Shown in pieces: positions 43,892 to 54,790 of a stretch of DNA of 64,000 nt. Location: NCBI RefSeq assembly GCF_030272615.1, contig NC_081414.1, forward strand, positions 763,635,413-763,699,412, in the 5' to 3' direction. Position 1 is the first letter of the stretch. Each line of letters starts with the position of its first letter. Position numbers and translations under genes: made by a program. Origin of the DNA: Cryptomeria japonica (lineage: Eukaryota > Streptophyta > Pinopsida > Cupressales > Cupressaceae). The notes beneath the pieces were generated by a model. That model was not told the DNA's origin, ran no database searches, and saw nothing but the letters and a program-made list of their open reading frames with translations.

Positions 43892-45029
43892 TGTAGTGTC
43901 AAAATTTGCATACCCCTTTGTAATTCGACCTACATATTTTATAACCACTTTGGTGTCCATTCACCTAGGACCTGAGTAGGCCCTTGCATCAGCCTTTACC
44001 CTCTCAGGATGCTCAAGAACCCCTTTTCAGTAGCTCCCTCATGGCATCGGTATTTTTAGCCAAATGTCTCCCTTGTCTCCTACTGCTTTCGAGCGTGATT
44101 CATTTCGACACTAGTGCACCAAATAGACATCCACGCACCGTACATTCGTCTTGCTAAATCTTAACATTTGAATGATGGTTTTGAGCATGCATGTCGGTAG
44201 AGATGACCATGAATCTTTCAAATGTCTCACTAGCCCTCTTTTCCCTCCTCTTCTCCTTTTAAATCTATCCTCTCTCTTCATTCAATCTCTCTAGATTCTA
44301 GACACAATCTCTCTTATTCTTTGGGCTCTCATAGCTTTCTCTAGCTCTCTCTCTCACTTGCTACAACAATTTCTAGTTTGCTACAACACTCTCAATCTCT
44401 TACAATAATCTTTTGAAACTCTCTTGGCTTTCTCAAGCCTCTTTGGTAATATCTATCTATTTATCCTATCTTTGGGAATCTTGGGATTTATCAAATCCCT
44501 CTTCTATCATTTATCATTTATCTTATCTTGAATTTACCTTTTGTTCTATCAATCTATCTAGCTATCTATGGAGGTGGAAACACTAAAATAGGGATTTGAC
44601 TAAAGCAAGTCCCCAAGAAGCCCCAAACATTTTTCCTTTCTAGTTTGTGTGCAAGTTGCATTAGAGACGATTCATTTGGTTGGAAGCTTCATATCGTGGA
44701 CTGGTTGTGAGATTATCTTCTTCCTCTCCTTTGTGGATTTCAATTCATTTATATAATCATTTTACCTTCTTTTATATACATTTATCGCATTTAAATTAAT
44801 CTATAACACAAATATATTACATTGTGTCCTTTTGTGCAAACTCTACATTATGTTTGTACAAGATGCTAGTGCATCGCATTGTTGTCCATAATTTGTGCAT
44901 GCATCCTTGTGTAGAGAGCTATCAAAGGATATAGATAGACATACTATATCTCGAGTGGAGAGGTCAGTTAGTGAATCTTCGAGAGGTTGTTATCCACCTG
45001 TCAAAGAGGTTCATTTTTTCCCCTCTACA
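43892..45029 (+). repeat. 3' LTR of the GAG-only element
   Basis: 1138 bases, TGTAGTGTC to CTCTACA. Shorter than the 5' LTR, mainly through fewer TTTATCA units and a missing block after TTGAGCA near 44187. Confidence 0.93.
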
Positions 45030-45034
45030 ATAAT
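45030..45034. repeat. Target site duplication ATAAT, right copy
   Basis: Identical to 39008-39012. Confidence 0.93.
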
Positions 45035-45725
45035 GTTATCTAGTTTAGTCAGTCTTGGTAAATCTCTCACAACTCTTGTCATGCTAATCTTCACCAAATT
45101 AACAAATTTCATGTGACACATCCTCTGATGCTATATCCAAATTTTATTAATCTGAGATAATAGGCAATGTCTAGTAGAAGCTCTAATTGATACATATTCC
45201 CACCTGTCTTTTTCCCTGTAGTAATAATAGTTCTAGATCTCTTTTAGATCTCACAACCACTATCTTGAAAACAACATTGTAACCATTTTCGCACATCTTC
45301 CCAACACTCAAGAGATTATGATGTAATCCTTTTACATATTAAACATTGTCAGTGTTATACTTTTCATCAAAAGTAATAGAACCAATTCCAACAATCACTA
45401 ATCATCTCCAAATATAACAAAACCACCATCATACTTTTTAATATTTATAAATTCTTTTATCATTGGTCATATGATTTGAACATCCACTATCAGTCAACCA
45501 TTGATTTACATCTCTTCTAACATGCAACATTGAAGCAACACTCTCAATAATCTTAAAATGATTACTAGGCTTAGGTTCATCCTTCTCTACCAAAAACAAA
45601 CAGTTGCCATCCTCATATTCTGACTCATCATCTGAAATACCAGCATCATCTCTAACATAGTAGGCTTGCATATTGAACTTCCTTTGCTTTCCTGAAAATT
45701 TTGTTTTGATCCTCTTTTCAAGCAT
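45035..45725 (-). pseudogene. pol: Copia-5 protease and GAG-pre-integrase
   Basis: The minus frame 45725-45438 has the protease motif WLTDSGCSNHMTNDKRIYKY (about 45440-45500) with intact D-S-G after an acidic linker (DDAGISDDESEYEDG). Beyond 45438 the GAG-pre-integrase region (HHxxN-LLSVGKM-like, about 45300-45400) and finger histidines (about 45110-45130) are in broken frames. It is cut at 45035 by the GAG-only element and continues at 39012. Confidence 0.88.
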
Positions 45726-46504
45726 GTAGATGCATAAAGACCAATCTTTTCACACTTTAAACATTTAAGACTTAACATATCTTTATACTTGTCGATTACT
45801 CTCTTCAACTTTCTCACAGAGTTTTATTCCATTTCATCCAGGCTCTCATCATTTGAATCTTAATCTAATTCCTTAGATGCTTTAAATTTTTTCTCAGCTT
45901 TTTCTTTGTCTTTACTGAAATTCCTCATCTCGAATGTTGTTAAAGTGCCATACAACTATTCTCTGGTAAAATTTAATGGATCATAAATTTCTTCAATAGC
46001 TAAAAATTTGTCACTATAATATTTCGGTAAATTCCTCATAATCTTCTCTATCATATCCTTATCATCCAAGGTACCACCAAGATCTCTAATCTAATTTACT
46101 ACACTATCAACCTTTTTAAAATAGCTTGTTATGTCTTTTCCATCTTCCTTTCTCAAATTCTCATATCTACGTTTAGTAATATACATCTTAGCTAGCTTAA
46201 CTCTATCATTTCCTTCATAGATATTCTTTAATATTTCTTGAGCTTCATAAGAAGTATCTAATGCAACAACCTTTGCTTATTCCATTTTAGATAAAACACT
46301 AAAAATAACATACCTCGCTCATTCATTCTCTTCATAGGCTTTGATCTCATCTCATGTAGCAGGTCCATTCATCGGCTGCACATACTTGGTTTCCACAACT
46401 TTCCAAGTCTTGTAACTCAAAGAAATCAAATATTCTCACATATTCACTCTTGAGAAACTATAGTCATATCCCTCAAAAGTAGGAATAGTCAATTTATGTT
46501 TCAT
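45726..46504 (-). pseudogene. gag: Copia-5 gag, broken
   Basis: The likely start is MKHKLTIPTFEGYDYS at 46504, soon after the primer site. Only fragments of frame remain through the capsid part (46430-45830). The knuckle CLKCEKIGLYASTC (about 45735-45776) has Tyr in place of the His ligand. Confidence 0.82.
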
Positions 46505-46541
46505 TGAATCTCCTCAAGCGGATAGTCTCACTTTCTAAGAA

Positions 46542-46558
46542 CCAAAATTTTGATACCA
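46542..46558 (-). other. Primer binding site, tRNA-Met type (Copia-5)
   Basis: The minus strand reads TGGTATCAAAATTTTGG, two bases from the LTR end. TGGTATCA matches the initiator tRNA-Met site. Confidence 0.82.
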
Positions 46559-46560
46559 AC

Positions 46561-47650
46561 TATTGAATATCCTAGACAACCGAGAGGCGAGGGGGTGAAT
46601 CTATTTTATATTAAAATTTATTTTACTTTTCCCACAGAAACTGACCTGGTAAACTAATTTTTGATTACTTAACAATGATTAGATATAAACTTGAAAGATC
46701 ATACACATGAAACACCAGATATGAAATTAAAACTCAAGAAGGGAAAAACCACAAAGAATGTTAGTTCTCAAAATGAAAAAAACATGTTAGGGTGAGACTA
46801 GTTGAGGTGATTTTTTTCAAAGATAGCTTATTGCTAGAATGCTCACTACCCATCTAAAACCATTAGAAAAATAAAGAGGGCTTATTGCCTAGAAGTTGAA
46901 GTAAGAAAGAATTCACTACTGAAGCACATAGCTGAATTGTTTGAAGAAACCTTAGGCTCACTGTCACTAGTACCAAACAACATCAACACACAACCATACT
47001 GATCATTTGCAACCAAACATAACCTCACACAAATCAACAAGAGATAGATCTTAGTTTCAATCCAAATTATTTTATCCTTTTATCTTTTCTATATATTCTT
47101 CATTACAATCATTCTTTGAGTTTATACGAATCTGTGAAATAGAAATTTCAAGTCAGCGGATGAGACAAAGATACATAATTTAAAATAGGTCTTCACAAAA
47201 TATTTGATCATGGTGGAAAGGAATGGGAAGTGGACCACACCATGATGCAATAACACATCCAAATGCTACAATCACCAAATAAAAAGGTAGAACATCGAGG
47301 GTCAACCAGACCCAAAATGGTCATATCCTAAACCACAACTCTGGAGCACGCCAACATAAATGCAAAATCTTATCAATAGAACTAGTAGAGAAACATGCAA
47401 CACTACAACCTCTACCAAAAAACATCATTACTACATAGACTTTTGGAGCACAACTTTCAAATCTCCAAAACATGAGAGTGATATCTCAAGGAAATATCCA
47501 ACAACATATCTTGACACACCATCAAAATGTCCACAACATATTAACAATGTAGAGCAAAACAAAACAATAAAATATTGAATTAGTATATTGACATCAATGA
47601 AAATCAATGACAACCATACTAACACATCAAACATCTTCACATTTGCAACA
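46561..47650 (-). repeat. 5' LTR of Copia-5
   Basis: 1090 bases. The minus strand starts TGTTGCAAATGTG at 47650 and ends ATATTCAATA at 46561. The 3' terminus is TA rather than CA in both copies. The boundary is set by the GATTC duplication. A G-run before GTGAATC lies at 46590-46600. Confidence 0.9.
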
Positions 47651-47655
47651 GATTC
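47651..47655. repeat. Target site duplication GATTC, right copy (Copia-5)
   Basis: Identical to 12193-12197. Confidence 0.93.
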
Positions 47656-48060
47656 TAATCTATCTTGGATGGTTTTCATCTTTGAGGCAATAGATATTTT
47701 GTGATCAAACATATTGCCAAAGGAGATTGAAGTCCGTGCCCTTTAACATTATCCTTGATAATCTTTAACTTTTAAGGCACTTGGAGCAAAGGTGTCCTAT
47801 CCACAGGAGTGTTCCACCACTATTCCATAATTTTTTTAAAAATCCCAGTGGTAAGTCCACATAATCTCATATCTAAAAGGAAAGGTACCTCTCTTTAAGC
47901 AATTCTACCATGAGAGAATAATAGCATTATGGTCAAACCTAGTTTGGGGTAGCGAAAGAAAGGAAAGAGTATCCACATTATCCCAATTACTTAAAACAAG
48001 GAACTTAGCTAACTTGACTTAAATTAGATGATGGCCCTACCTTCTATTAGACCATGCAAA
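47656..48060 (-). pseudogene. LINE endonuclease C-terminus and linker
   Basis: The minus strand begins FAWSNRR, which completes the endonuclease motif started as PGSRF at 49100. It continues with LPQTRFDHNAII (the SDH catalytic region with Ser replaced by Phe), PFRYEIMWTYHWDF, SFGNMFDHKISIAS and KTIQDRLES, and joins RWNNLVDGM at 12192 once Copia-5 is removed. A few stops interrupt. Confidence 0.9.
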
Positions 48061-49094
48061 TGGTAGGAACTGGGAAGGACAACTAAGAGGGGGGGTGAAT
48101 CAGTTGTGAACTAGTTGTCTATAAACTATAGATCAAATGCAAATTATTCCAACTTAAACTTAATGTCGGTAAAATAGATTAACAATTATAGCAATACCGG
48201 TGTAACTTAATGTATGAAACATAAAGAGAAATAATATCCACAACACATGACACATATATTTTGACGTGGAAACCCGGTAAGAGGAAAAACCATAGTGGAA
48301 AACCTTACCCACAATCAGATGATACTACTGCAGATAGTAAGTGTATACAAATGGGGTCTACACATGCAGAAAGGCCAACCACCTAGAGCTCACTGCTCAA
48401 TCACAAAATAGGATTCACATTGACTACAATTGCATGGTTAAATCCAATGATAATGTACTGCTCAAAATAGCATCTACAATGTTGGATTCAGTACCAGTTT
48501 AAGCTCTGAGCATGAGTGTCAAACATCTTCATAACCTTCCTTCAACCTTCAAATAATGTCTGTGTGATTCGCACAAGGACCTGCTTATTTTTTCTCTTCA
48601 ATATTCGAACACACTCATACCATCTCTGATCTTCAATAAGATCTTACAATCATTTATACAAAACCTAAGACCAAATGTATAGGTCAGCTCACTAAAGATA
48701 TTTCAATTAAATCAATTACAAACAAGTTTTGATGTGATACAATAGGTCGGCTCAATACAATATCTAATCAATAAACCATTTCCAAAACATGTTGTGCTGA
48801 TCTGGAATAGATATCATGTACCGGTCCATAACCTAGACATATCTGCCGATAAAGGCAAACCTATCAACCATATTAGACCAATAAGATTAAAACCAAATCC
48901 AAACATCCAATTCATGTCTTTGACATAATCAAATAATCTCTAGATGATAACAAGTCATCATTGCTACCGGTGAACAATATAACCTGTTGGTGAACACATA
49001 TCGGTGAACATAATGTAGACCTCCAAGAAGACAAGTGTTGACATCAATGACAAAACCAATGCAACACATGACAAAGTCATCCATAATACCAACA
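48061..49094 (-). repeat. Solo LTR related to Copia-2, in the LINE
   Basis: 1034 bases. The minus strand starts TGTTGGTATTATGG at 49094. It contains TATAAATGATTGTAAGATC (compare Copia-2 TATAAATAATTGTAAGATC) and GGTCTTAGG, and ends AGTTCCTACCA at 48061, with the G-run before GTGAATCAG at 48088. No interior follows. Flanks read GCAAA (left) and ATAAA (right), a decayed 5-base duplication that fits the LINE codons. Confidence 0.88.
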
Positions 49095-49600
49095 ATAAAT
49101 CGGGAGCCTGGTAAACCAATATCTATAAGACCTACAACAACAATAAAATCAACCAAATAAATCATGCTTTCAAAAAAGTCATCAGAACCTCCTAATTTTT
49201 CTTAAGGATACAAGTGAGAATTGAAATCTCCACCCAAAATCTATAGATAAGTTAGACAAATCATATTAAAGGAGGCAAGGGAGCTCCAAAGAGTAGGTCT
49301 AGGAGATCTAACATTAAAAGCATACATATTAATAAGACTCCATGTTTAACCAGTCTTTAGATTTTCCATCCTAACAATTAGGCTATTCTTGGATGAATTG
49401 TATAAATCCTCGAAGAAGGAGGTCGGATACCACAAAGTAGCAATACCACCTAGAGCACTCTCAACTTTACTAACATAGAAATCAGTTTTGTTTTTTTTCA
49501 TTTTAGTTTCTTGTAATAGAAGAATGTCAACCCTCCGCTCAAAGAAAATACATTTGAGCATATGTTTCTTGACAATGTTATTTAAGCCTCTCATATTCGA
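49095..49600 (-). pseudogene. LINE endonuclease N-terminus
   Basis: The minus frame starts MRGLNNIVKKHMLKCIF at 49594, with VDILLLQETKM (catalytic Glu) and ALGGIATLWYP, then after a frame change ILGGDFNSHL near 49205-49235 (D-x-N catalytic motif) and IDIGLPGSRF at about 49100-49130. This is the APE-like endonuclease of plant L1 elements. It is interrupted at 49094 by the solo LTR. Confidence 0.92.
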
Positions 49601-50320
49601 AGAGAAGATCTTTATTTAAAGAACAAAAAATAGAGATTTCTCATCTTTTGTCTACCCAAAGGTCTCCTCACCTAAAGAGAACCCACCCAGTCATTTCTTT
49701 TTCTTTTTTGACTCTAAGAGACCATCAAGAGTCTTCTTCTTCCCATGACCACCTCCCTAGTAGCATCCCTACTTCTTGTATCCCTCTAAAAAGGTCTGTC
49801 AAGCTTGGTATCTCCTCCCACATTTGCCTTATTTTTGTTTTATTATTTAGCACCAACCTGTGTTCACTCCATTTTTTAATCTTTCTCATCCAAAATCTTC
49901 TTAGGTTTACTAGGAGTTGTAGAAGAGAAAACTAGGAGGGTCATCTTATATCTTAGATTTGTACAACCTAGCTCATTTTTTTTAGATTCATCACTTGATA
50001 ATCTAATAGGTTTCAAATTCTCTTTATTACTCAAGCTAAAAAAATATCAACTGGCTCACAAGATCCTTCATCATCTTCAAAGGGCTAGACTCATACAAGA
50101 TTTTTGAACTTTGAACATCAAGTTTAGGGTCTGTTGGTGTATATTTTATCATTCACTGAACATTAGAATAAAATGTCCAAAGACACTCTATCCTCTCTTG
50201 AACAAAATTACCACATATGCTAAGATTGAAAGAAGATCATATGGTGATTCCAAGGTTTCTTTTGTTGGGTCTTGACGTGTTGATAAGCTAAATGGGCATT
50301 GTGTTATGTTGGTAATACAC
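49601..50320 (-). other. Region upstream of LINE endonuclease, no clear gene
   Basis: It should hold the LINE ORF1-ORF2 junction. Short Lys-rich fragments are visible on the minus strand but no zinc knuckle or other motif, and stops are frequent. Confidence 0.5.
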
Positions 50321-50325
50321 AAAGG
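50321..50325. repeat. Target site duplication AAAGG, left copy (Copia-1b)
   Basis: AAAGG directly before the left LTR; identical at 57999-58003. Confidence 0.94.
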
Positions 50326-51837
50326 TGATAGTTCTGATACTTAAAGATAAGTACAGATGCCAAGCTAATAAGATGAGAGGGGGGGGGTGAATCATACAAA
50401 CTTAATCTTCCATAAAAACATCAGATTCAACCTCGGTAACATATACTTCAGTAATATAACCAAAACTGCTAAACATGCAAACTCAAAAGCATATAAATAT
50501 CATAACACTCATAATACCAGATTTAATGTGGAAACCCAAATAGGGAAAAACCACTGTGGGATTTTGGACCCACTAAGAAATATACTCTTCTAGAGTATGC
50601 TCGGTTAAAAGAAAATCCTGTTAAAGATTACAAACACATTGCTAGATGTGACCCGGTTAAGGGATTTCCCTCAGATCTGTTAGGATCTTCACCTTGTTAG
50701 AAGTGACCTTGTTAAAGGATTTCAAACACTCAATCAAAATGTCACCTTGCTAGAGGGTTTTACAAATAAGACTATTAAGTCCACTCAGTTAAGAGATTTT
50801 CTGTCACTTCACAAAATAACAGTAACAAAAATCTATTTGCAACTTCACATCTAAAATGCTACAACAAATTCTTATTTGCTCAATACAATATAGACATAGA
50901 ACTAATCTTGTCCATCTAGTGGGCTCTATACTCTGTTATTCAAAATAGGTCTTCAAGCTTCTATACTCGGTAATCACTATGTAGCATCCTTGTGCATACA
51001 CTTGCCTGCATGCATTGTTTATCAATAGTTTCCTATTTGTAAACAATTCACCAACTGCTTAATCTGCTTGAGCACATTTCCCATGATCAATCATAGCCAT
51101 CAGATCTTCAAACTTTGTCCAGGTTTAATGTATCCTTTGATATGAAAACATTTTACCTTGCCTTGGAACTTGCATACATTTCTTGGAACTTGTGCTATGG
51201 TATTGCAGTTCAATCTAAGCAGTAGATCTTCCTGCCGATTTTCCTTTGCCATAGATTCCTTAACAAAATTCATTCATGGCATACCAATCATTTAATCATA
51301 GCCAGCTCATCAGCTTCCTTCATTAAATAATGCATGTAATCATTTTAATGTATTATGTTATTACTTGGTTGCTACTCGATAAATACTAAAATTCACTTGG
51401 TAGACATTCTACCTTCATTAATCGATAGCGATAACCTTAGGGTTTACCAACTAGGTTCTTTGTTCGGTAACATAGTATAGTATTAACCTTTCAATCAATA
51501 AAATATGTATGATATCAAAACAATCTAATCATCATGATCTCATCATTGTCTAACTTGGTAATAGTTGCCCATTGAATAACTTATTTCTCCCCATATCCAT
51601 CATATTCTATCTATGTCTTTTACTGACATTTTTATACTCATCAAATCATACTTCTCAAGATATGGCAACATCATACTGAATTAGAAAATCAATTTCTTGA
51701 CATCAATGACAAAATAATAATATTAAGACAGTAAACATCCTTAATCAGTTTTATCCATAATCATCAACAACCTTCTCAATATCCTTATTGAAATGCCAAC
51801 AATATCCCCTTGTCTATTATAATGCCAAATGCCAACA
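50326..51837 (-). repeat. 3' LTR of Copia-1b
   Basis: 1512 bases. The minus strand starts TGTTGGCATTTGGC at 51837 and ends AGAACTATCA at 50326. The TATA position (about 51034-51041) reads TACAAATAGG on the minus strand, a mutated box. G-run of nine at 50379-50388. Confidence 0.94.
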
Positions 51838-52230
51838 ATTTTGCCCTTTGGCATTGATGGAAAAACCAATTGATTTGACCTAATTGATTCGGATTGCTAT
51901 GAGATTCTGAAATGCTGAAATGCTCTCCCCCTGTCATCACAATTCTCCCCCATACATTAGTCTTCTCCTCTTCTTCAGTCTTCTCCCCCTTTGACAACAA
52001 TGCCAAAAAGTAAAGAACTAAAACATCATTTCTTCCTGTATGAAGTGATTTTCTGCTATTATGCGTCAACTTAGTCTTGGTCAGAGCATTTATGTCTTCA
52101 ATTCATGTTCCCTATATTGTTTTCTATATTGTTTCCTGCACACCTTTAGAAAACATCCTAAAGTGTGTAAATCAACATCAACTCCTAAAAAGATATTCTG
52201 TAGAGTCATCGAATTGATGCTTTTCACCGA
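51838..52230 (-). other. Copia-1b 3' non-coding segment with polypurine tracts
   Basis: Minus-strand purine runs at about 51927-51935, 51945-51953 and 51983-51996. The run next to the LTR (51841-51856) is degraded to AAAGGGCAAAAT. After the RNase H stop there is no coding sequence. Confidence 0.78.
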
Positions 52231-52900
52231 ACTCGGTCAGTGAGTAGAAGATAGGGGTAGGACCCCTAACTTACTTCTGAGATACTCAAAAAGTGTCCCT
52301 TGGCAGTGGCTTGGTGAAGATATCTGCTATTTGTTCCTTTGTGCTAGCATACTACAACACCACTTTCTTCTCTTGAGCTTCTTCTCTAAGATAATGATAT
52401 TTGATAGAGATGTGCTTTGTCTTAGACTGCATAATAGGATTCTTCAAAATGTTAATGACACTAGTATTGTCACATAATATAGTTACTAGCTTGGTAACTT
52501 TCTCATTTATACCTTCCAATAGTTGTTTGATCCATGCTATGTTGGTACAGTTCAATGCTGCAGCAACATATTCAGCTTCTGTTGTTGACTGTGAAACACG
52601 TCCTTGTTTCTTGCTAAGCCAACTCACTAGTATTTCTCCTAAAAAGAAAGCTCCTCCACTTGTTTTTTTTCTGTCATCAATGTTGCCTGCCCAATCAGCA
52701 TCAATAAAAATTTTTAAATCAAAATAATTTCTTTTCTGATATACTAAGCCATAATTTTTAGTGCCTTTCAAGTATCTAAAAATTCTCTTGATTTCTATCA
52801 TGTGTGTTTTCTTAGGATCTGTAAAGAATCTTGCAACTATACCTACTGCCTGTGCTATGTCTGGCCTACTGTGAACAACATATTGCAACTTTCCAATCAT
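52231..52900 (-). pseudogene. pol: Copia-1b RNase H
   Basis: The minus frame 52900-52352 (182 codons) has MIGKLQYVVHSRPDIAQAVG, FIDADWAGNIDDRKKTSGG (first Asp), STTEAEYVAAALNC (Glu), ILCDNTSVINI (Asp) and KHISIKYHYLREEAQEKK. A stop at 52350 cuts off the terminal IADIFTKPLPRDTF-like segment, which continues to about 52255. All catalytic residues are present. Confidence 0.92.
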
Positions 52901-53852
52901 GGATCATTAAAGTGTCTCATCAACAGATGCAGATTCATCATTCTTTGATAATTTACAGTTGGTAGCCATAGGATTACTTACTGGTTTTGAATCCTCCATT
53001 CCAAATTTCTTCAAGATTTGCTTTATGTACTTGGATTGAGTAATGAAAATATCATCTTTCATTTGTAGTATCTGTAAACCTATAAAATACTTTATCTCAC
53101 CAATTAATGACATCTCAAATTCTTTGCTCATTTCATTTCCAAAATTCTTACATAGAGAGTCATTTCCACAAAATATAATACCATCAACAAATATAGCTGA
53201 GATCAGTATTCCATTTTCATCATTCTTCATGTAAATATTGTTGTTTTCACTTGTTCTTATAAAACCAATCTTGATTAAATAAGAGTGCAATCTTTCATAC
53301 CATGCTCTAGGTGCTTGTTTCAGACCATATAAAGCTTTGTTCAATTTACATACCTGATCTTTATTATTGTCCTCAGCAAACCCTTCAGGTTGTTCAATAA
53401 AAACTTCTTCTTCTAATATACCATTCAGAAATACAGATTTGACATCCATTTGATATACCTTGAAATTCTTGTAAGCAGCATATGCCAACAATGTTCTTAC
53501 TCCTTCAAGTCTTGCTACAAGTGCAAAAGTCTCACCATAATTAATTCCTTCTTCTTGGGCATAACCTTTGCAAACTAGTCTTGCTTTATTTCAAATGACC
53601 TCTCCTTTTTCATTCAGCTTGTTTCTGAAAATCCATTTTGTACTGATTACATTTTTGTTCTTCGGTCTTGGGACCAGTGTCCATGTGTCATTCTTCTTGA
53701 TTTGGTCAATCTCTTCTATCATAGAATTTATCCAATCTTCAATGTTAAATGCCTCTTTCATTATTCTTGGTCCAAATTCAGGTATCAGACATGTGTTCTA
53801 TCTTAGTTTGTTCCTTGTCATCACTGGATCATCCTTATCTCCTATAATCTGA
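52901..53852 (-). pseudogene. pol: Copia-1b reverse transcriptase
   Basis: Minus frame 53491-52907 (194 codons): YQMDVKSVFLNGILEEEVFI, ALYGLKQAPRAWYERL, then IFVDGIIFCGNDS. The catalytic pair Asp-Asp reads Asp-Gly here, so polymerase function is lost. A stop near 52905 separates it from RNase H. The N-terminal part (53852-53495) is broken by a stop at about 53590 (CGA to TGA). Confidence 0.92.
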
Positions 53853-54790
53853 CTTGGTGCATGATGTCTTCTAACATATTTGGCTAATACAGGCTCGGTA
53901 GGCTCTGTATGATCTTCTTCATCACTCAGTAACTGGATATTCTCTTCATTTCCTTCTGTAGTTTTCTTGGTAGGACTTGTTGGTTGAACATAAACAAATT
54001 CATCATAATCTTCTGGTTCCTTGGAATTTCCTTCATCATTTCTTTCTGCAAATTCATCAATTTTCACATTTGCACTTTCTACTATTTTGTTAGATGTTTT
54101 GATCAGACATTTAAATGCTTTACTTCTAGAAGAATAACCAAGAAATGTTCCTTCTTCACTTTTCTAATCAAACTTACCATTTCTATCATCCTTGTGTACA
54201 TATCTTCTACTTCCAAAGATTTTAAAATAACTTACATTAGGTTTCTTGTCATACTAGATTTCATAAGGTGTCTGCAACGTACCTTTCTTCAGTTGTACTC
54301 GGTTCAGGGTGTAAACTGCAGTGCTTATTGCTTCTCTCCAAAATGTTTGTGGCACTTTCTTTTCAATCATCAGGGTTCTGACACAATCCACAATAGATCT
54401 GTTTCTTCTCTTAGCAATTCCATTTTTCTATGGAGTTCTTAGTGTAGAGACCTGTCTTTTTATACCATAATCATTGCAAAATAAGTTGAACTCATCAGAT
54501 GTGAACTCTCCTCCTCTATCTGATCTAAGACATTTCAGTTGTCTTCCTGTTTCATTTTCAACTCTTTCCTTATACCATTTAAACATTTGAAAAGATTCTG
54601 ATTTTTCTTTTAAAAACATTACTGACATCATCCTTGAGTAATCATCCACAAATAGTATAAAATATTTATCACCATAATAACTTTGAACTTTAATAGGACC
54701 ACAAAGATTAGTGTGCACAAGATCTAAAATTCCCTTGGAAGTGTAGGACTTACTTGTAAAGCTTGATCTTGTCATTTTACCCATCTAGCA
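53853..54790 (-). pseudogene. pol: Copia-1b integrase and linker
   Basis: Minus frame 54784-54428: MGKMTRSSFTSKSYTSKGIL, HTNLCGPIKVQSYYGDKYFI (first catalytic Asp changed to Asn), LRSDRGGEFTSDEFNLFCND, then a stop within PQKNGIAKR at 54428. The C-terminal part is broken (stops near 54165 and 54255), and the acidic linker is open from 54067 to 53798. Confidence 0.92.

Larger units (their letters stand above)
39013..45029 (+). mobile_element. GAG/protease-only LTR element (TR-GAG-like, probably Gypsy-derived)
   Basis: 6017 bases with LTRs 39013-40200 and 43892-45029 (TGTAGTGTC ... CTCTACA), a perfect 5-base duplication ATAAT in Copia-5, and an interior that codes only for gag-like and retropepsin-like protein (40344-42604). 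No integrase, reverse transcriptase or RNase H is visible on either strand in the 1.3 kb that follows. The purine-rich AAAGTGGGGCCAAAA before the 3' LTR is the likely polypurine tract. The layout matches non-autonomous plant elements known as TR-GAG, which depend on a relative for pol. The protease style (LIDTGSTLNF ... GRPWIHSLG) is Gypsy-like. Confidence 0.9.
12198..47650 (-). mobile_element. Copia-5, host copia element split by three insertions
   Basis: Minus-strand copia element spanning 35 kb, of which only about 5.8 kb is its own. Pieces from the 5' end: LTR 46561-47650, primer site, gag, protease and GAG-pre-integrase 45035-46504, integrase 38130-39012, reverse transcriptase and part of RNase H 26417-27683, and a truncated 3' LTR 12198-~13255. 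It is interrupted by the GAG-only element (39013-45029), Copia-6 (27684-38129) and Copia-3 (~13256-26416). The RNase H C-terminus, polypurine tract and start of the 3' LTR are missing, apparently deleted at the left Copia-3 junction. Ends are fixed by the GATTC duplication in the LINE. Confidence 0.93.
47656..50320 (-). mobile_element. L1-type LINE, 5' half (endonuclease and upstream)
   Basis: Upstream part of the LINE whose 3' half lies at 8930-12197. From the right: untranslated or ORF1-derived text (49600-50320), endonuclease N-terminus (49594-49100), a solo LTR insertion (48061-49094), then endonuclease C-terminus and linker (48060-47656). Copia-1b inserted at 50321, so the LINE may continue to the right of 58003, but nothing recognisable is seen there. 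Confidence 0.88.
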
